DNA of 64,000 bases from Pigmentiphaga litoralis (GCF_013408655.1 NZ_JACCBP010000002.1:806001-870000); one strand, 5' to 3'. Positions 49,820 to 58,698 are shown, numbered from the stretch's first letter. The notes: generated from the letters alone by a model not told the origin. A program made the numbers and translations.

Positions 49820-51565
49820 ATGCCCACGACTACATCCCGCGGTGCGGACCTGCTGGTCCGGTCCCTGGCCGACGCCGGCGTCGACACGATCTTTACGCTG
49901 TCCGGCAACCACATCATGCCGATCTTCGACGCCTGCAAGGACGCGGGGATCCGGCTCATCCACACGCGGCACGAAGCGGCGGCGGTGCACATGGCCGATG
50001 CGTGGGCGCGGTTGACGGGCAAGGTGGGGGTGGCGCTGGTGACGGGCGGGCCGGGGCATGCGAACGCGGTTGGCGCGCTGTACACGGCGGCGCAGGCCGA
50101 ATCGCCGGTGGTGTTGCTGTCGGGCCATGCGCCGCTCAACCAGCTGGGCAAGGGCGCGTTCCAGGAGATGGCGCAGGCGGATCTGGCTGCGCCGCTGACC
50201 AAGGCGTCGTGGACGGCGCAGACCACGGACGGACTTGCCGAGGACATGGCGCGGGCGTTTTCGACGGCCTTGTCGGGCCGGCCGGGGCCGGTGCATGTCA
50301 GCCTGCCGACAGATGTGCTGGACGCTTCGGTGGGGTCGCCGCGCGCGGTGCCCGAGGGGGCCTGGCGGGCGTCGCCGGTCGTTCCCGATCCGGACGTGCT
50401 TGGGGACATGCTGTCGCGCCTGCGGTCGGCCCGGCGGCCGTTGATCCTGACTGGCCCGGCATTGCTGACGCGGCCGGGCCGCGCGGTGTCGGCGGCGCTG
50501 GCTGCGTCAACGGGGGTGCCTGTGGTGGGCATGGAGAGCCCGCGCGGGGTGGGTGATCCGTGCCTGGGCGCGTTTGCCGAGATGCTGGCGCAGGCCGATT
50601 GTGTGTTGCTGCTGGGCAAGCGCCTGGACTTCACGCTGAAGTTCGGTCAGGCGCCTGCCTTGGCTGCCGATGTGACGGTCATGCAGATCGATGCGGATGA
50701 CAACGAGTTGGCCCGCAGCCGGGCTGCCTTTGGCGATCGGCTGCGGGCGACATGCGCCGGCGATGCCGTGTCGGGTGCGCAAGGATTGATGGCTGCCGTG
50801 GCGCAGGCAGACGCCGGAAGCACCGTGCAGGCCGCAGCGATTGACGGGGCGTCTGCAACGGGCGGTGGTGCCGGGGACGGTCGTGCGCAGGGCAGTGGCT
50901 CGCAAAACCTTCGCGCCGATGACAAGGCTGCCGACTGGCGGCAAGCGGTCGCCGCCGCTATCGCGTATCGGCCAGCGGCGTGGGCCACCGCGACGGCGGG
51001 CGTGCCCGACCGTGTGCATCCGGCGGCGGCCTTTCGTCCCTTGCAGACGCTGCTCGACAGCCACCCCGACGCGGTCCTGGTGGTGGATGGCGGCGAGATC
51101 GGGCAGTGGGCGCAGGCCTGCCTGTCGGCATCGCATCGTGTCATCAATGGTATTGCCGGGTCCATCGGATCGGCATTGCCGTTCGCGGTTGCGGCGCGCG
51201 TGGCGGTGCCCGGCGCACCCGTTGTCGCCGTGCTGGGGGACGGCACCTTCGGCTTTCACGCCGCCGAGTTCGATACGGCGGTGCGCTGCGGCCTGCCCAT
51301 GGTCGTTGTCGTTGGCAACGATGCGCGCTGGAATGCCGAATACCAGATCCAGGTGCGCGACTACGGCCGCGATCGCACGATAGGCTGCGAACTGCTGCCG
51401 ACCCGGTATGACCAGGTTGCCGCCGCGTTCGGCGGGCATGGCGTGAACGTGACGGATCCGGCCATGATGGACGCGGCCGTGCAGGAAGCCGTCGGCAGCG
51501 GCAAGCCGGCGTGCATCAACGTGATGATGGAAGGGCTGGCGGCGCCGACGATCCGGCGCGGCTGA
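49820..51565 (+). CDS. Thiamine-diphosphate-dependent enzyme (acetolactate synthase-like)
   Basis: A 581-residue ThDP enzyme with the usual three domains. The cofactor-activating Glu is Glu52 (TRHEAAAVHMADA). The C-terminal ThDP/Mg motif starts at LGDGTFGFHAAEFD and ends near VVVVGND. Between the middle and C-terminal domains is a low-complexity Ala/Gly/Ser-rich insertion of ~60 residues that is unusual for the family. It could be a decarboxylase or carboligase acting on a 2-keto acid. No small regulatory subunit gene is near, which argues against biosynthetic acetolactate synthase. The ATG at 49820 has GGAG 5 bp upstream. Convergent with a LysR gene 18 bp away. Confidence 0.9.
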   Translation: MPTTTSRGADLLVRSLADAGVDTIFTLSGNHIMPIFDACKDAGIRLIHTRHEAAAVHMADAWARLTGKVGVALVTGGPGHANAVGALYTAAQAESPVVLLSGHAPLNQLGKGAFQEMAQADLAAPLTKASWTAQTTDGLAEDMARAFSTALSGRPGPVHVSLPTDVLDASVGSPRAVPEGAWRASPVVPDPDVLGDMLSRLRSARRPLILTGPALLTRPGRAVSAALAASTGVPVVGMESPRGVGDPCLGAFAEMLAQADCVLLLGKRLDFTLKFGQAPALAADVTVMQIDADDNELARSRAAFGDRLRATCAGDAVSGAQGLMAAVAQADAGSTVQAAAIDGASATGGGAGDGRAQGSGSQNLRADDKAADWRQAVAAAIAYRPAAWATATAGVPDRVHPAAAFRPLQTLLDSHPDAVLVVDGGEIGQWAQACLSASHRVINGIAGSIGSALPFAVAARVAVPGAPVVAVLGDGTFGFHAAEFDTAVRCGLPMVVVVGNDARWNAEYQIQVRDYGRDRTIGCELLPTRYDQVAAAFGGHGVNVTDPAMMDAAVQEAVGSGKPACINVMMEGLAAPTIRRG

Positions 51566-51583
51566 GCTTCCCGTACGGTTCCG

Positions 51584-52492
51584 TCAGCTTGCGAGCCGGG
51601 CAACGGGCTCGGCTTCCGGCTTCGCGAAATAGCTCTTCACTGCCGTCGTGAAGTTGATGCGTGCATGGTGCTTGCGCTCGACCAGACCCACGTGCCGCCG
51701 GATGCCGATGCCGTCCAGCGGCACGATGTGCAGTTCCGGATCCTGCCGCCACGCCACGTTCGCCAGTTGCGGCACGATCGATACGCCAAAGCCATGCCGC
51801 ACCAGTTCGATGATGGCTTCGACACTGTTCAATTCCATGCTTTCCGTGACCTGCACGCCGACTTCGGCCAGCACGGTGTCCACCAGCGCGCCTGTCCAGG
51901 TGCTGCGATCGAAGCGGATGAAAGGCGCTGTGCGCAGGATGTCGGCTGCGCAATCCGCCAGCACGAAATGCGGTGATCGCGGTGCGATCAGCACCATCGG
52001 TTCGCTGTAGAGCGGCGTCCAGATCAGGCTGACCGGCAAGGGCCGGGGTGATTGCGTGACGACGGCGGCGTCCAGTTCGCCCGCTTCGACCCGCCGCGTG
52101 AAGTCTGCCGACAGCCCCGCAAACAGCCGCACGTCGAGCCGGCGATGCTTGCGTTTGATATCCCACAAGGCGTTGGCAAAGTCGCCCATCAATGCCGAGA
52201 CCAGTGCGCCCATGACCGCGGTGCCGGCCAGGTCGTCGCTGGCGTCAGCCATGGCCAGCGCTTCGTAGCGGCGCACCACGTCTTCGATGTCGGGCAACAG
52301 TCGGCGCCCATGGGGATTGAGGACGGCGGCCCGCGCGGTGCGGTCGAACAGCTGGCAGTTGAGGTCGGCTTCGAGTGCGCGGATCTGCAGGCCGACGGCA
52401 GCCGGGGTCAGTCCGATCTCGTCCCCCGCTGCCACGAAGGTGCCGTGGCGCGCCACGGACAGGAAGATGCGCAGCGTGCGGATGGACGCCAT
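51584..52492 (-). CDS. LysR-family transcriptional regulator
   Basis: A 302-residue LysR regulator. The winged helix-turn-helix lies at residues ~3-60 (FVAAGDEIGLTPAAVGLQIRALE), with a variation at the second helix (AVGLQ where SALS or AVS is usual). The effector domain starts near residue 90. The ATG at 52492 has GGAGA 6 bp upstream; an extension to 52573 is encoded by the AT-rich promoter and is unlikely. It is divergent from the succinate-dehydrogenase-like/fumarase-like operon and probably controls it. Confidence 0.92.
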   Translation of the reverse strand: MASIRTLRIFLSVARHGTFVAAGDEIGLTPAAVGLQIRALEADLNCQLFDRTARAAVLNPHGRRLLPDIEDVVRRYEALAMADASDDLAGTAVMGALVSALMGDFANALWDIKRKHRRLDVRLFAGLSADFTRRVEAGELDAAVVTQSPRPLPVSLIWTPLYSEPMVLIAPRSPHFVLADCAADILRTAPFIRFDRSTWTGALVDTVLAEVGVQVTESMELNSVEAIIELVRHGFGVSIVPQLANVAWRQDPELHIVPLDGIGIRRHVGLVERKHHARINFTTAVKSYFAKPEAEPVARLAS

Positions 52493-52619
52493 GGAAGGTC
52501 TCCGGTTGTGATTGTTATCGGATTTTTTCTTTGTCTCGGCTTCAAAATTACTCGCTTTTTTTTGATGCTTCAATCCTCAACAATGACTGCACTTTCCGCC
52601 AACGAGCGAGGCAGGATCC

Positions 52620-53342
52620 ATGGAAGTGCTGAAGGTTTCCATCTGGCGCGGCGACGCGGCGTCCCACGCGGCGGGCGTCACGGTCTACGACGTTCCCCGC
52701 CATGACAGCCAGACCGTGCTCGATGTCGTGACCTACGTGCAGCGTCACCTGCAACCCGATCTGAGCTATCGCTACGCCTGTCGCGTCGGCATGTGCGGGT
52801 CGTGCGCGATGACGGTCAACGGCCGCGCGCGCTGGACCTGCCGCACCCATGTGTCCAAGGTGGCGATGGACGGACGGCTCGACATCGCGCCGCTGGCGAA
52901 CCTGCCGGTCGTGAAGGACCTGGTGACGGATATGACCGCCTTTTTCGACAAGTGGGCGAGCGCAAAAGGCGCCTTCGACGGCGAGCGCACGCGGCACGAC
53001 CCGTTTGCCGTGGTGGCGCCGGACACGCCCGAGCGGCGCGCCGCCGATGCGGGCATCGAGTGCATCGGCTGCGGGGTCTGTTATGCCTCGTGCGACGTCG
53101 TGCAGTGGCGTCCGGAATATCTGGGGCCGGCCGCTCTCAACCGTGCATGGACGCTGGTCAACGACGAGCGCGACGTGGCGGGCCAGGCGCGCTTGCGTGC
53201 GGTGGCGGGTGACGCCGGGTGCCATAGTTGCCATACGCAAGGATCCTGCACCGAACGGTGTCCCAAGCAGTTGTCACCCACAACCAGTATCGCGGGCCTG
53301 AAGCGCAGGGTGGGGCGGGCGGCCATGAAGGGTGAGCTGTGA
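52620..53342 (+). CDS. Succinate dehydrogenase/fumarate reductase-like iron-sulfur subunit
   Basis: A 240-residue SdhB/FrdB homologue. The [2Fe-2S] ligands are Cys54, Cys59, Cys62 and Cys74 (YACRVGMCGSC and WTC). The second domain has CIGCGVCYASC for the [4Fe-4S] cluster, and CHSCHTQGSC with a later Cys-Pro for the remaining ligands. It carries electrons between the flavoprotein and the membrane quinone site. It starts an operon in the unusual order B-C-D-Bug-fumarase alpha-fumarase beta-A, so it is probably not the housekeeping complex, which is normally sdhCDAB. GGCAGGATCC precedes the ATG. Confidence 0.92.
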   Translation: MEVLKVSIWRGDAASHAAGVTVYDVPRHDSQTVLDVVTYVQRHLQPDLSYRYACRVGMCGSCAMTVNGRARWTCRTHVSKVAMDGRLDIAPLANLPVVKDLVTDMTAFFDKWASAKGAFDGERTRHDPFAVVAPDTPERRAADAGIECIGCGVCYASCDVVQWRPEYLGPAALNRAWTLVNDERDVAGQARLRAVAGDAGCHSCHTQGSCTERCPKQLSPTTSIAGLKRRVGRAAMKGEL

Positions 53343-53728
53343 TGACCGGGTCGACCGTATCGATGACATCGTCAACGACCTCGCCCACGCTGCAGGCCCG
53401 GCTGTGGATGCTGCAACGCCTGAGCGCGATGGTGCTGGCGCTGTGCGTGGTGGTGCACATTGCCGTCATCATCGTTGCGGTTCGCAACGGGTTGACCGGC
53501 GCCGAGATTCTGGGCCGCACGCGGGGCAATGTGGCGTGGGGGCTGTTTTACGGCGTGTTCGTGCTGGCGTCGGCCGTGCATGTGCCCATCGGCGTACTCA
53601 AGATTGCAGAAGAATGGTGGCGCTGGCGGGGCCGCGGCGTGCAACTGGCCGCGGCGGCGTTCGGCCTGCTGGTGCTGGTGGCCGGGCTGCGTGCGGTGTG
53701 GGCGGTGACGGCAGGGGGCACGCCATGA
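53342..53728 (+). CDS. Succinate dehydrogenase/fumarate reductase-like membrane anchor (C)
   Basis: A 128-residue membrane protein with three hydrophobic helices. The first holds VLALCVVVHIAVIIVAV and the second holds VFVLASAVHVPIGVL. These His residues sit where haem b ligands or quinone-site residues occur in SdhC/FrdC-type anchors. A WWRWRG motif closes the second helix. The ATG at 53342 overlaps the iron-sulfur stop by one base; a GTG at 53339 is possible. It should anchor the complex together with the next gene. Confidence 0.85.
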   Translation: MTGSTVSMTSSTTSPTLQARLWMLQRLSAMVLALCVVVHIAVIIVAVRNGLTGAEILGRTRGNVAWGLFYGVFVLASAVHVPIGVLKIAEEWWRWRGRGVQLAAAAFGLLVLVAGLRAVWAVTAGGTP

Positions 53729-54105
53729 CGGTCCGATCGAATCACGCCATGACGCAGTCCATCGACGCCCGGGCGAGGCAGCACGCCGCCTATTGGGCCT
53801 TCCTGGTGCACCGCGTGTCGGGACTGGCGCTGGCCGCCTTCCTGCCGGTCCATTTCTGGGCGCTGGGCCAGGCCCTGCATGGCGAAGCGGCGCTGGAAGG
53901 CTTCCTGCGCTGGACGGACTCGCCGTGGTTCAAGCTGGCCGAATGGGGGCTGGTCGTCCTGCTGTCGCTGCACCTGATGGGCGGCGTGCGCCTGCTTTTG
54001 ATCGAATTTGGCACGATGCGCGGACTGCGCAAGGACTGGATCGCCATCGGCCTGGGCGCGAGCCTGTGCACCGGCCTGATGCTGGCCGTATCGCTGAACG
54101 TCTGA
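53725..54105 (+). CDS. Succinate dehydrogenase/fumarate reductase-like membrane anchor (D)
   Basis: A 126-residue anchor with three transmembrane helices. HRVSGLALAAFLPVHFWALG is typical of SdhC/SdhD first helices, with the His-Arg-x-Ser-Gly motif near the quinone site. LVVLLSLHLMGGVRLL resembles the second helix, with a potential haem His. The ATG overlaps the preceding stop by 4 bp. It pairs with the previous small subunit to bind quinone. Confidence 0.87.
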   Translation: MTVRSNHAMTQSIDARARQHAAYWAFLVHRVSGLALAAFLPVHFWALGQALHGEAALEGFLRWTDSPWFKLAEWGLVVLLSLHLMGGVRLLLIEFGTMRGLRKDWIAIGLGASLCTGLMLAVSLNV

Positions 54106-54199
54106 CCCCTCATCCGCACGGAGCACCGACCACCCGCCACCGCATCACTGACAACGCGCGCCGTCCAACGAGCCGGCGCCGGTCCCACCGGAGGAAGAC

Positions 54200-55171
54200 A
54201 TGCTTGCCATTCACACCGTCGCCATTTCCCTGACCGCCCTGATCTGTGCCTTGCCCGCCACCAGCCATGCCGAGGACTGGCCCCGCCAGCAGGTGCGCGT
54301 GATCGTGCCGTTCCCGGCAGGCGGATCGACCGACATCGTCGCGCGCGTGCTGGGCCAGAAGCTGGGCGAAAAATGGAAGCAGACGGTGGTGGTCGAGAAC
54401 CGGCCGGGCGCGGGTGGCGTGATCGGGGCCGAGGCGGTCGTCAAGGCGCCGGCCGACGGCTACGTGCTGCTGATGGCGTCGGGCAGCATCTTTACCGTCA
54501 ACCCGCATATCTATCCGCAGCTGTCGTATGCGGTGAAGGACTTCACCATGATCACCAAGGCCGCCAGCGGACCGATGCTGGTGGTGATCGATCCCAAGCT
54601 GCCGCCCAAAACCTTGCAAGAACTGATTGCGTATATCAAGGAACGGCCAGGCAAGGTGAACTTCGGATCGGCCGGCGTGGGCAGCCAGACGCATATGGCC
54701 GCCGAAGCGTTCGGCAAGGCGGCGGGCGTTTCCTGGACGCACGTTCCCTACAAGGGCGAGACGCTGGCCTATGCCGACATGATCGCGGGCCAGATCCAGG
54801 CGGCCGTGGGCAACATCGCGGCGCTGAGCAGCTTCGTCAAGGCCGGCAAGATCCGCGCGCTGGCGGTGACCGGGACGCAGCGGTCCGCCTTGCTGCCTGA
54901 CGTGCCGACCGCCGCCGAAGCCGGGCTCGCCGGCGTGAATGTCGAAGGCTGGTTCGGACTGGCCGCGCCCACCGGCACGCCCGCCGCCGTCATCGACCGG
55001 ATCAACCGTGACACGCGGCAGGTGCTGGACGACCCGGACGTCAAAGACAAGCTGGCCGCGCAAGGCATGGTGGCGGTAGGCGATTCGCCTGCCGAGATGA
55101 GCAGCGCGGTCGCCCAGGAATCGACGATGTGGGCCGCCATCGTCAAGGACCAGAAGCTGGTGGTCCGCTGA
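54200..55171 (+). CDS. Bug/TctC-family tripartite tricarboxylate receptor
   Basis: A 323-residue Bug receptor encoded inside the succinate-dehydrogenase-like/fumarase-like operon. A signal peptide ends near ATSHAED, and the mature start WPRQQVRVIVPFPAGGSTD is typical. VVVENRPGAGG and WTHVPYKGETLAY follow. A GAGGAAG ribosome binding site precedes the ATG. The setting suggests it binds a C4-C6 di- or tricarboxylate processed by the neighbouring enzymes. TctA/TctB membrane partners are not in the window. Confidence 0.93.
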   Translation: MLAIHTVAISLTALICALPATSHAEDWPRQQVRVIVPFPAGGSTDIVARVLGQKLGEKWKQTVVVENRPGAGGVIGAEAVVKAPADGYVLLMASGSIFTVNPHIYPQLSYAVKDFTMITKAASGPMLVVIDPKLPPKTLQELIAYIKERPGKVNFGSAGVGSQTHMAAEAFGKAAGVSWTHVPYKGETLAYADMIAGQIQAAVGNIAALSSFVKAGKIRALAVTGTQRSALLPDVPTAAEAGLAGVNVEGWFGLAAPTGTPAAVIDRINRDTRQVLDDPDVKDKLAAQGMVAVGDSPAEMSSAVAQESTMWAAIVKDQKLVVR

Positions 55172-55228
55172 GTGTCCGGCCATGACGCGACGCCGCACCG
55201 TGCCCCCTATTCATTGACTGGACGCTTC

Positions 55229-56104
55229 ATGCACATCGACCTGCTCGCCGCCGAAGACGCGGCCAAGACCCTGTACATCCGCGCGCTCAAGATCCTGCCG
55301 CCCGACATCAAGGAGGGCCTTGCCACGCTGGAGCGCGCGGAAACGATGCCCGGCGCGCGCGAGATCCTGCGCACCATGACCACCAACATTGCGGTCGCGG
55401 AAGACAACGACAATCTGCTGTGCCAGGACACCGGCATCCCGATCTACACCGTGTCGATCGGGCGGGGCGTGGCCGTGGATGGGCAAGCCTTGAAAGAGGC
55501 CATCCGCCGCGGCTGCGCGCGGGCGACGCGCGAACATCCGCTGCGCTCATCGGTCGTGCATCCCCTGACCCGCAGGAACGAGCACACGTCCTGCGGCGCC
55601 GAAGTCCCCGTGATCCACATCGATTACGACGATGCCCCCGACACCTGGTCGCTCGCCATGGTCCCGAAAGGCAGCGGGTCGGAAAACAATTCCTTTCTGA
55701 AGATGGCGGTGCCGGCCGAAGGCGTCGAGGCCATCAAGCGTTTCGTGGTCGACTGCGTGATTGCCGCGGGGGGCAAGACCTGTCCACCCACCATCGTGGG
55801 CGTCGGCGTGGGGGGCACATCGGACCTGTGCGTGGCGCTGGCCAAACGCGCGGCGACGCGGCCCTTGGGATCGGCCTGCGCCGACCCGGACGGCGCGGCG
55901 CTGGAACAGGCCTTGTCGGCCGCCGTCAATCATCTGGGCGTCGGGCCGCAAGGTCTTGGCGGTGACGCAACGGCGTTTGCCGTGCACATCGAACTGGCCG
56001 CGACCCACATCACGATGAACCCGGTTGCCGTCAACATGCAGTGCCATTCCGCGCGGCGTGCACGGGCCACCTTCACGCCCGACGGCGTGCGTTACGGATT
56101 CTGA
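55229..56104 (+). CDS. Class I fumarase-like hydratase, alpha subunit
   Basis: A 291-residue N-terminal part of the iron-sulfur-dependent fumarase/tartrate dehydratase family. The three likely [4Fe-4S] ligands are Cys65 (LLCQDTG), Cys185 (GGKTCPPT) and Cys272 (NMQCHSARRA). The KGSGSENNS substrate loop is intact. It adds water to fumarate or a relative such as mesaconate, or removes it from tartrate. The ATG at 55229 gives a normal N-terminus; a GTG at 55172 would add 19 residues. Two bases separate it from the beta gene. The sequence does not decide which hydroxy acid is used. Confidence 0.9.
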   Translation: MHIDLLAAEDAAKTLYIRALKILPPDIKEGLATLERAETMPGAREILRTMTTNIAVAEDNDNLLCQDTGIPIYTVSIGRGVAVDGQALKEAIRRGCARATREHPLRSSVVHPLTRRNEHTSCGAEVPVIHIDYDDAPDTWSLAMVPKGSGSENNSFLKMAVPAEGVEAIKRFVVDCVIAAGGKTCPPTIVGVGVGGTSDLCVALAKRAATRPLGSACADPDGAALEQALSAAVNHLGVGPQGLGGDATAFAVHIELAATHITMNPVAVNMQCHSARRARATFTPDGVRYGF

Positions 56105-56106
56105 TC

Positions 56107-56754
56107 ATGACCCATCACACCCTGCACATGCCGATCGACGAAGCCGCCGTCAGGCAATTGAAAGTGAACGACACGGTCACCCTGGAAGACACCCTGTACG
56201 GCATCCGCGATGCCACGCAGATCCACCTGTTCGATCGCGGACGCAAGACCCGCATGGACCTGCATGGCCATGCGGTCATCCATACCGCGCCCAATGTCAG
56301 GAAGGTGCCGGTGTCCGACCGCCACCCCGCGGGCTATGAAGCGATCTGCATCGGCACCACCACGTCCGACCGCATGGAGCGCTTCACGCGGCCGTTGATG
56401 ACCGAGTACGGTGTGCGGCTGGTGGTGGGGAAGGGGGGCTTGCGGGAAGGCTCGCTCGATGCCTTTCGCGAGCTGGGCGGCGCCTATCTGGCGATAGTCG
56501 GCGGCACGGCCGCGCTGGAAACGACCTGGATCGAACAGATCGAAGATGTCGACATGGATGACCTGAACCCTGAGTCCTTATGGCGCTTTCGCATCCGCCA
56601 CTTCGGCCCGCTGCGGGTCGCGATGGACAGCCATGGCGGCAGTCTGTACGACAGCGTGCGGCACGACGTCGACCAGCAGCGCGATCGCGTGCTGGCCGAG
56701 CTGGGCATAGGTCAAGGCACCGGCGCCGCCACCCCCACAGGAGCCCGGCCATGA
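56107..56754 (+). CDS. Class I fumarase-like hydratase, beta subunit
   Basis: A 215-residue C-terminal part of the same enzyme, encoded separately as in two-subunit fumarases. Family marks are the swivelling-domain segments ICIGTTTSDRMERF and VGKGGLREGSLDAF. The first carries the TTSxRM substrate-binding motif, and the catalytic Lys/Gly loop follows. LGGAYLAIVGGTAALE is also typical. It overlaps the flavoprotein gene by ATGA. The protein ends in a short Gly/Ala-rich tail. Confidence 0.9.
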   Translation: MTHHTLHMPIDEAAVRQLKVNDTVTLEDTLYGIRDATQIHLFDRGRKTRMDLHGHAVIHTAPNVRKVPVSDRHPAGYEAICIGTTTSDRMERFTRPLMTEYGVRLVVGKGGLREGSLDAFRELGGAYLAIVGGTAALETTWIEQIEDVDMDDLNPESLWRFRIRHFGPLRVAMDSHGGSLYDSVRHDVDQQRDRVLAELGIGQGTGAATPTGARP

Positions 56755-58505
56755 CCACCGTCACGCGGCAGCAGACCGACATCCTGATCCTGGGCTCGGG
56801 CGGCGCGGGCCTGTTCGCGGCCCTCCATGCGCATCAACGCAATCCGGACGCGCACATCACCATTGCGGTCAAAGGCCTGCTGGGCAAATGCGGCTGTACC
56901 CGCATGGTGCAGGGCGGCTACAACGTCGCGCTGGCGCCGGGCGATTCGGTGCCCCGGCATTTCATGGACACCATCGAAGGCAGCAAGTGGCTGGCCAATC
57001 AGGACCTGGCCTGGACCCTGGTGGAGCAGGCAGTGGTGCGCATCCATGAACTGGAAAACGAACTGGGCTGCTTCTTTGACCGCAATGCCGATGGCAGCGT
57101 GCACCAGAAGGCGTTTGCCGGGCAGACCTTCGACCGCACGGTGCACAAGGGCGACCTGACCGGCATCGAGATCATCAACCGGCTGGCCGAGCAGGTCTGG
57201 CGGCGCGGCATCCACCGGCTGGAAGAGCATCGCGCGGTCGAACTGATCAGGACCGCTGATGGGTCGGCGCTGGCGGGCGTGCTGATGCTGGACATGCGGA
57301 CCGGAGACTTTACGCTGGTGCAGGCCAAGGCCGTGCTGTTGGCCACCGGCGGCGGGCCGACCATGTACCGCTACCACACGCCGTCGGGCGACAAGAGTTG
57401 TGACGGCATGGCCATGGCGCTGCGTGCCGGGCTGCCGCTGCGCGACATGGAAATGGTGCAGTTCCATCCGACCGGTCTGTTGGCTGGCCGTGGCACGCGC
57501 ATGACGGGCACGGTGATCGAAGAAGGCCTGCGCGGGGCCGGGGGCTATCTGCTCAATGGCCAGCACGAACGCTTCATGCAGCATTACGACCCACGCAAGG
57601 AACGGGCAACGCGCGACATCGTGTCGCGGGGCATCTATGCCGAGATGCGCGCGGGCCGCACGTCGCCGCATGGCGGGGTCTATATCCAGATGCATCACCT
57701 GGGCGCGGCGTCGGTGCGCAAGCAGTTCAAGGGCATGGTGGAGCGCTGCGCCGATTGTGGCTTTGACCTGGCCGGCGGCCTGGTGGAAGTCGTGCCGACC
57801 GCGCACTACATGATGGGCGGCGTGGTCTTCCAGCCGGACTGCACGACCGGCCTGCCTGGCCTGTTCGCGGCGGGGGAAGATACCGGCGGCGTGCACGGCG
57901 CGAACCGGCTGGGCGGCAACGGCGTGGCCAATTCCACCGTGTTCGGCGGGATCGCGGGCGACACCATGGCGGCCTATGTGCGCACGGCCGGTTTCAGGGA
58001 GCCCGATGACGTTGCGATCGGATCGGCGGTGGCGGCCACGCTGCGTCCGACCACGCTGCCGCCGGGCGATCTCGATGCGCTGCGCGAGTCGCTGTACGCC
58101 TGCATGTGGGACGACGTGGGCATCTTGCGCGACGCGGCCGGCTTGACGCGCGCCCGCGCGCAGCTGGCCGCGCTGTCGGCCGAACTGGCGGCCAGCGGCA
58201 TTCCGGCGGGCACCCTGGCCTACAACCTGACCTGGCATGACTGGCTGAATCTGCGCAATCTGATCAGTGTCAGCCAGGTCATCGTCGAAGCGGCGCTGGT
58301 CCGCGAAGACAGCCGGGGGGCGCATTTCCGTGAAGACTTCCCGCAGGCGGGCGACCTGGCCACGTCCAGCTACACCGTGGCCCGCCTGGACCAGGGGCGG
58401 ATCGCGCTGACCCGGGAGCCGGTCCGGTTTACCCGGGTCGCCCCCGGGCAGAGCCTGATCGATGCGGTCGAGGAAACCGAGTCGGCGCTGCCCGTCCCGG
58501 TGTAG
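56751..58505 (+). CDS. Succinate dehydrogenase/fumarate reductase-like flavoprotein subunit
   Basis: A 584-residue FAD protein. The dinucleotide motif GSGGAGLFAAL lies near residue 16. Substrate-site elements include MVQFHPTGL, RATRDIVSR and GGVHGANRLGGNGVAN. The His that covalently holds FAD in SdhA/FrdA (Ser-His-Thr before AQGG) appears to be replaced: here the segment is KCGCTRMVQGG, with Cys49 at that place. FAD may therefore bind non-covalently, as in L-aspartate oxidase. It is the last gene of the operon, while the iron-sulfur subunit is first. It overlaps the hydratase beta gene by 4 bp with CAGGAG upstream. Confidence 0.9.
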   Translation: MTTVTRQQTDILILGSGGAGLFAALHAHQRNPDAHITIAVKGLLGKCGCTRMVQGGYNVALAPGDSVPRHFMDTIEGSKWLANQDLAWTLVEQAVVRIHELENELGCFFDRNADGSVHQKAFAGQTFDRTVHKGDLTGIEIINRLAEQVWRRGIHRLEEHRAVELIRTADGSALAGVLMLDMRTGDFTLVQAKAVLLATGGGPTMYRYHTPSGDKSCDGMAMALRAGLPLRDMEMVQFHPTGLLAGRGTRMTGTVIEEGLRGAGGYLLNGQHERFMQHYDPRKERATRDIVSRGIYAEMRAGRTSPHGGVYIQMHHLGAASVRKQFKGMVERCADCGFDLAGGLVEVVPTAHYMMGGVVFQPDCTTGLPGLFAAGEDTGGVHGANRLGGNGVANSTVFGGIAGDTMAAYVRTAGFREPDDVAIGSAVAATLRPTTLPPGDLDALRESLYACMWDDVGILRDAAGLTRARAQLAALSAELAASGIPAGTLAYNLTWHDWLNLRNLISVSQVIVEAALVREDSRGAHFREDFPQAGDLATSSYTVARLDQGRIALTREPVRFTRVAPGQSLIDAVEETESALPVPV

Positions 58506-58508
58506 CCG

Positions 58509-58552
58509 GCCAAGGGATAACCCGCGGCGTGCGCGGCACGCCGCGCCTTGGC
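58509..58552. terminator. Strong stem-loop after the flavoprotein gene
   Basis: GCCAAGG and CCTTGGC form an outer stem, and CGCGGCGTGC and GCACGCCGCG form a perfect inner 10-bp stem around GCG. It begins 3 bp past the stop codon. There is no T-run, so it may slow 3' exonucleases or act in Rho-dependent ending rather than as an intrinsic terminator. Confidence 0.5.
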
Positions 58553-58611
58553 AACACCGTGCCCATCCGTCTGACTGCCCCGTGCAGTATTGAATTGTCG
58601 AATTGAGGTTA

Positions 58612-58634
58612 TCGAATCTATTGGATTGTTCGAT
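58612..58634. promoter_or_regulatory. Inverted repeat upstream of the monooxygenase gene
   Basis: ATCGAA near 58611 and TTCGAT near 58629 are 6-bp arms about 12 bp apart, in an AT-rich stretch with repeated GAATTG/GGATTG elements. It lies ~65 bp before the start of the flavoprotein monooxygenase. It may be an operator; the regulator is unknown. Confidence 0.3.
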
Positions 58635-58698
58635 GAGGCCGCCGCGCCTACAGTGCACGGGACTGGCGGAAGTCGACAACCATAACGATAGCGAGACA

